From Amphritea sp. (GTDB taxonomy: Bacteria; Pseudomonadota; Gammaproteobacteria; Pseudomonadales; Balneatricaceae), in assembly GCA_018067325.1 (NCBI GenBank), contig JAGPUU010000017.1, positions 1 to 5,986 on the forward strand: DNA of 5,986 nt, read 5' to 3'. Both the position numbers and the translations under genes were made by a program. The notes beneath the pieces were generated by a model, which had not been told where the DNA came from, did no database searches, and saw only the letters and a program-made list of their open reading frames with translations. Below are positions 5,652-5,986 of the stretch, one piece after another (the first letter of the stretch is position 1; every line of letters begins with the position of its first letter).

Positions 5652-5986
5652 TCAGATGACCTGAAGAATACGCTGCCTGATCCAGCGGCACATCGGGTCA
5701 CGATGATAACGCTCATGCCAATAGAGAAAGAAGTTGATTGGCGGACTCATCAGCTCATCAGGTACGGATCTCAGGGCAATGTTTCTCCCTTGAGCAATAC
5801 GTCGTGCGACAATTTCAGGCAGGATAAAGAGTAGATCAGAGTTCTCACAAAAATCTGCAGAAGTCATGAAGTTAGACAACCGCAGCGCAAGATGGCGTTT
5901 ATGACCCAATTCAGCCAGGCGATCATCAATATGACCAGGGCCCTGCCCCGTCATAGAGACCAACCCATGACTAGCGGACAGATATG
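5652..5986 (-). CDS. LysR-family regulator, C-terminal part (5' end beyond window)
   Basis: The reading frame stays open to the right edge and encodes 110 visible C-terminal residues of a LysR-type effector domain. The DNA-binding half lies outside the window. Recognisable blocks are the ASHGLVSMTGQGPGHIDDRL segment just inside the edge, then LAELGHKRHLALRLSNF, then SDLLFILPEIVARRIAQG, and finally FFLYWHERYHRDP near the end. This is the order seen in the NodD/LeuO-like subgroup, where the last block reads WHxR....DP. It stops at TGA (5652-5654), 90 bp before the NosR-like start on the same strand, with no terminator between. It may regulate that gene or be cotranscribed with it. It is a different gene from the first LysR of the window but of the same general subgroup. 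Confidence 0.88.
   Translation of the reverse strand, partial: YLSASHGLVSMTGQGPGHIDDRLAELGHKRHLALRLSNFMTSADFCENSDLLFILPEIVARRIAQGRNIALRSVPDELMSPPINFFLYWHERYHRDPMCRWIRQRILQVI

Noticed and set aside
5652..5963. Treating the right-edge gene as a complete 103-residue protein
   Set aside because: The apparent start is an internal TTG. The frame is open to the window edge and the extra residues continue the LysR effector-domain alignment.

Overview
This window looks like chromosomal DNA from a gammaproteobacterium of moderate GC content, possibly a marine Oceanospirillales-like lineage. That placement is inference. It rests on a PpiC that lines up residue for residue with the 93-residue enterobacterial type, a full-length NosR-type flavo-iron-sulfur protein, a ChaN-type lipoprotein and two LysR regulators of the LeuO/NodD-like type. 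No rRNA, tRNA, CRISPR array, insertion sequence or phage gene was seen. The genes are compact and show no signs of decay.

Layout from left to right: a small, charged, His-rich protein of unknown function (24-263, minus) is divergent from a ChaN-family lipoprotein gene (341-1306, plus). The ChaN gene runs tail to tail into ppiC (1303-1584, minus), and their stop codons overlap within one TTAG. After a 125-bp divergent gap comes a complete LysR-type regulator (1710-2624, plus). It has no Shine-Dalgarno sequence but a good extended -10 promoter that would start the mRNA at or next to the ATG. A 158-bp gap follows with a perfect 12-bp inverted repeat, a TATAAT and a C-rich, G-poor tract. It leads to a LysE/RhtB-type exporter gene (2783-3379, plus). 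The exporter gene converges on a 704-residue NosR/NirI-family protein (3447-5561, minus), with a small GC-rich hairpin between them. At the right edge is the 3' part of a second LysR regulator (5652-5986, minus, 5' end outside the window), 90 bp upstream of nosR on the same strand.

Two regulator-target pairs are plausible. The first LysR may control the exporter: same strand, adjacent, and the gap contains a dyad that fits the LysR-type T-N11-A rule. The second LysR may be linked to the NosR-like gene. The NosR-like gene is the last gene on its strand here, with no nosZ after it. That differs from the usual nosRZDFY order and makes its electron acceptor uncertain.

I found no strong evidence for an undescribed multi-gene system. 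The points most worth checking are the unlinked NosR-like gene, the probably leaderless LysR gene, the LysR/LysE intergenic dyad, and the unknown 79-residue protein.
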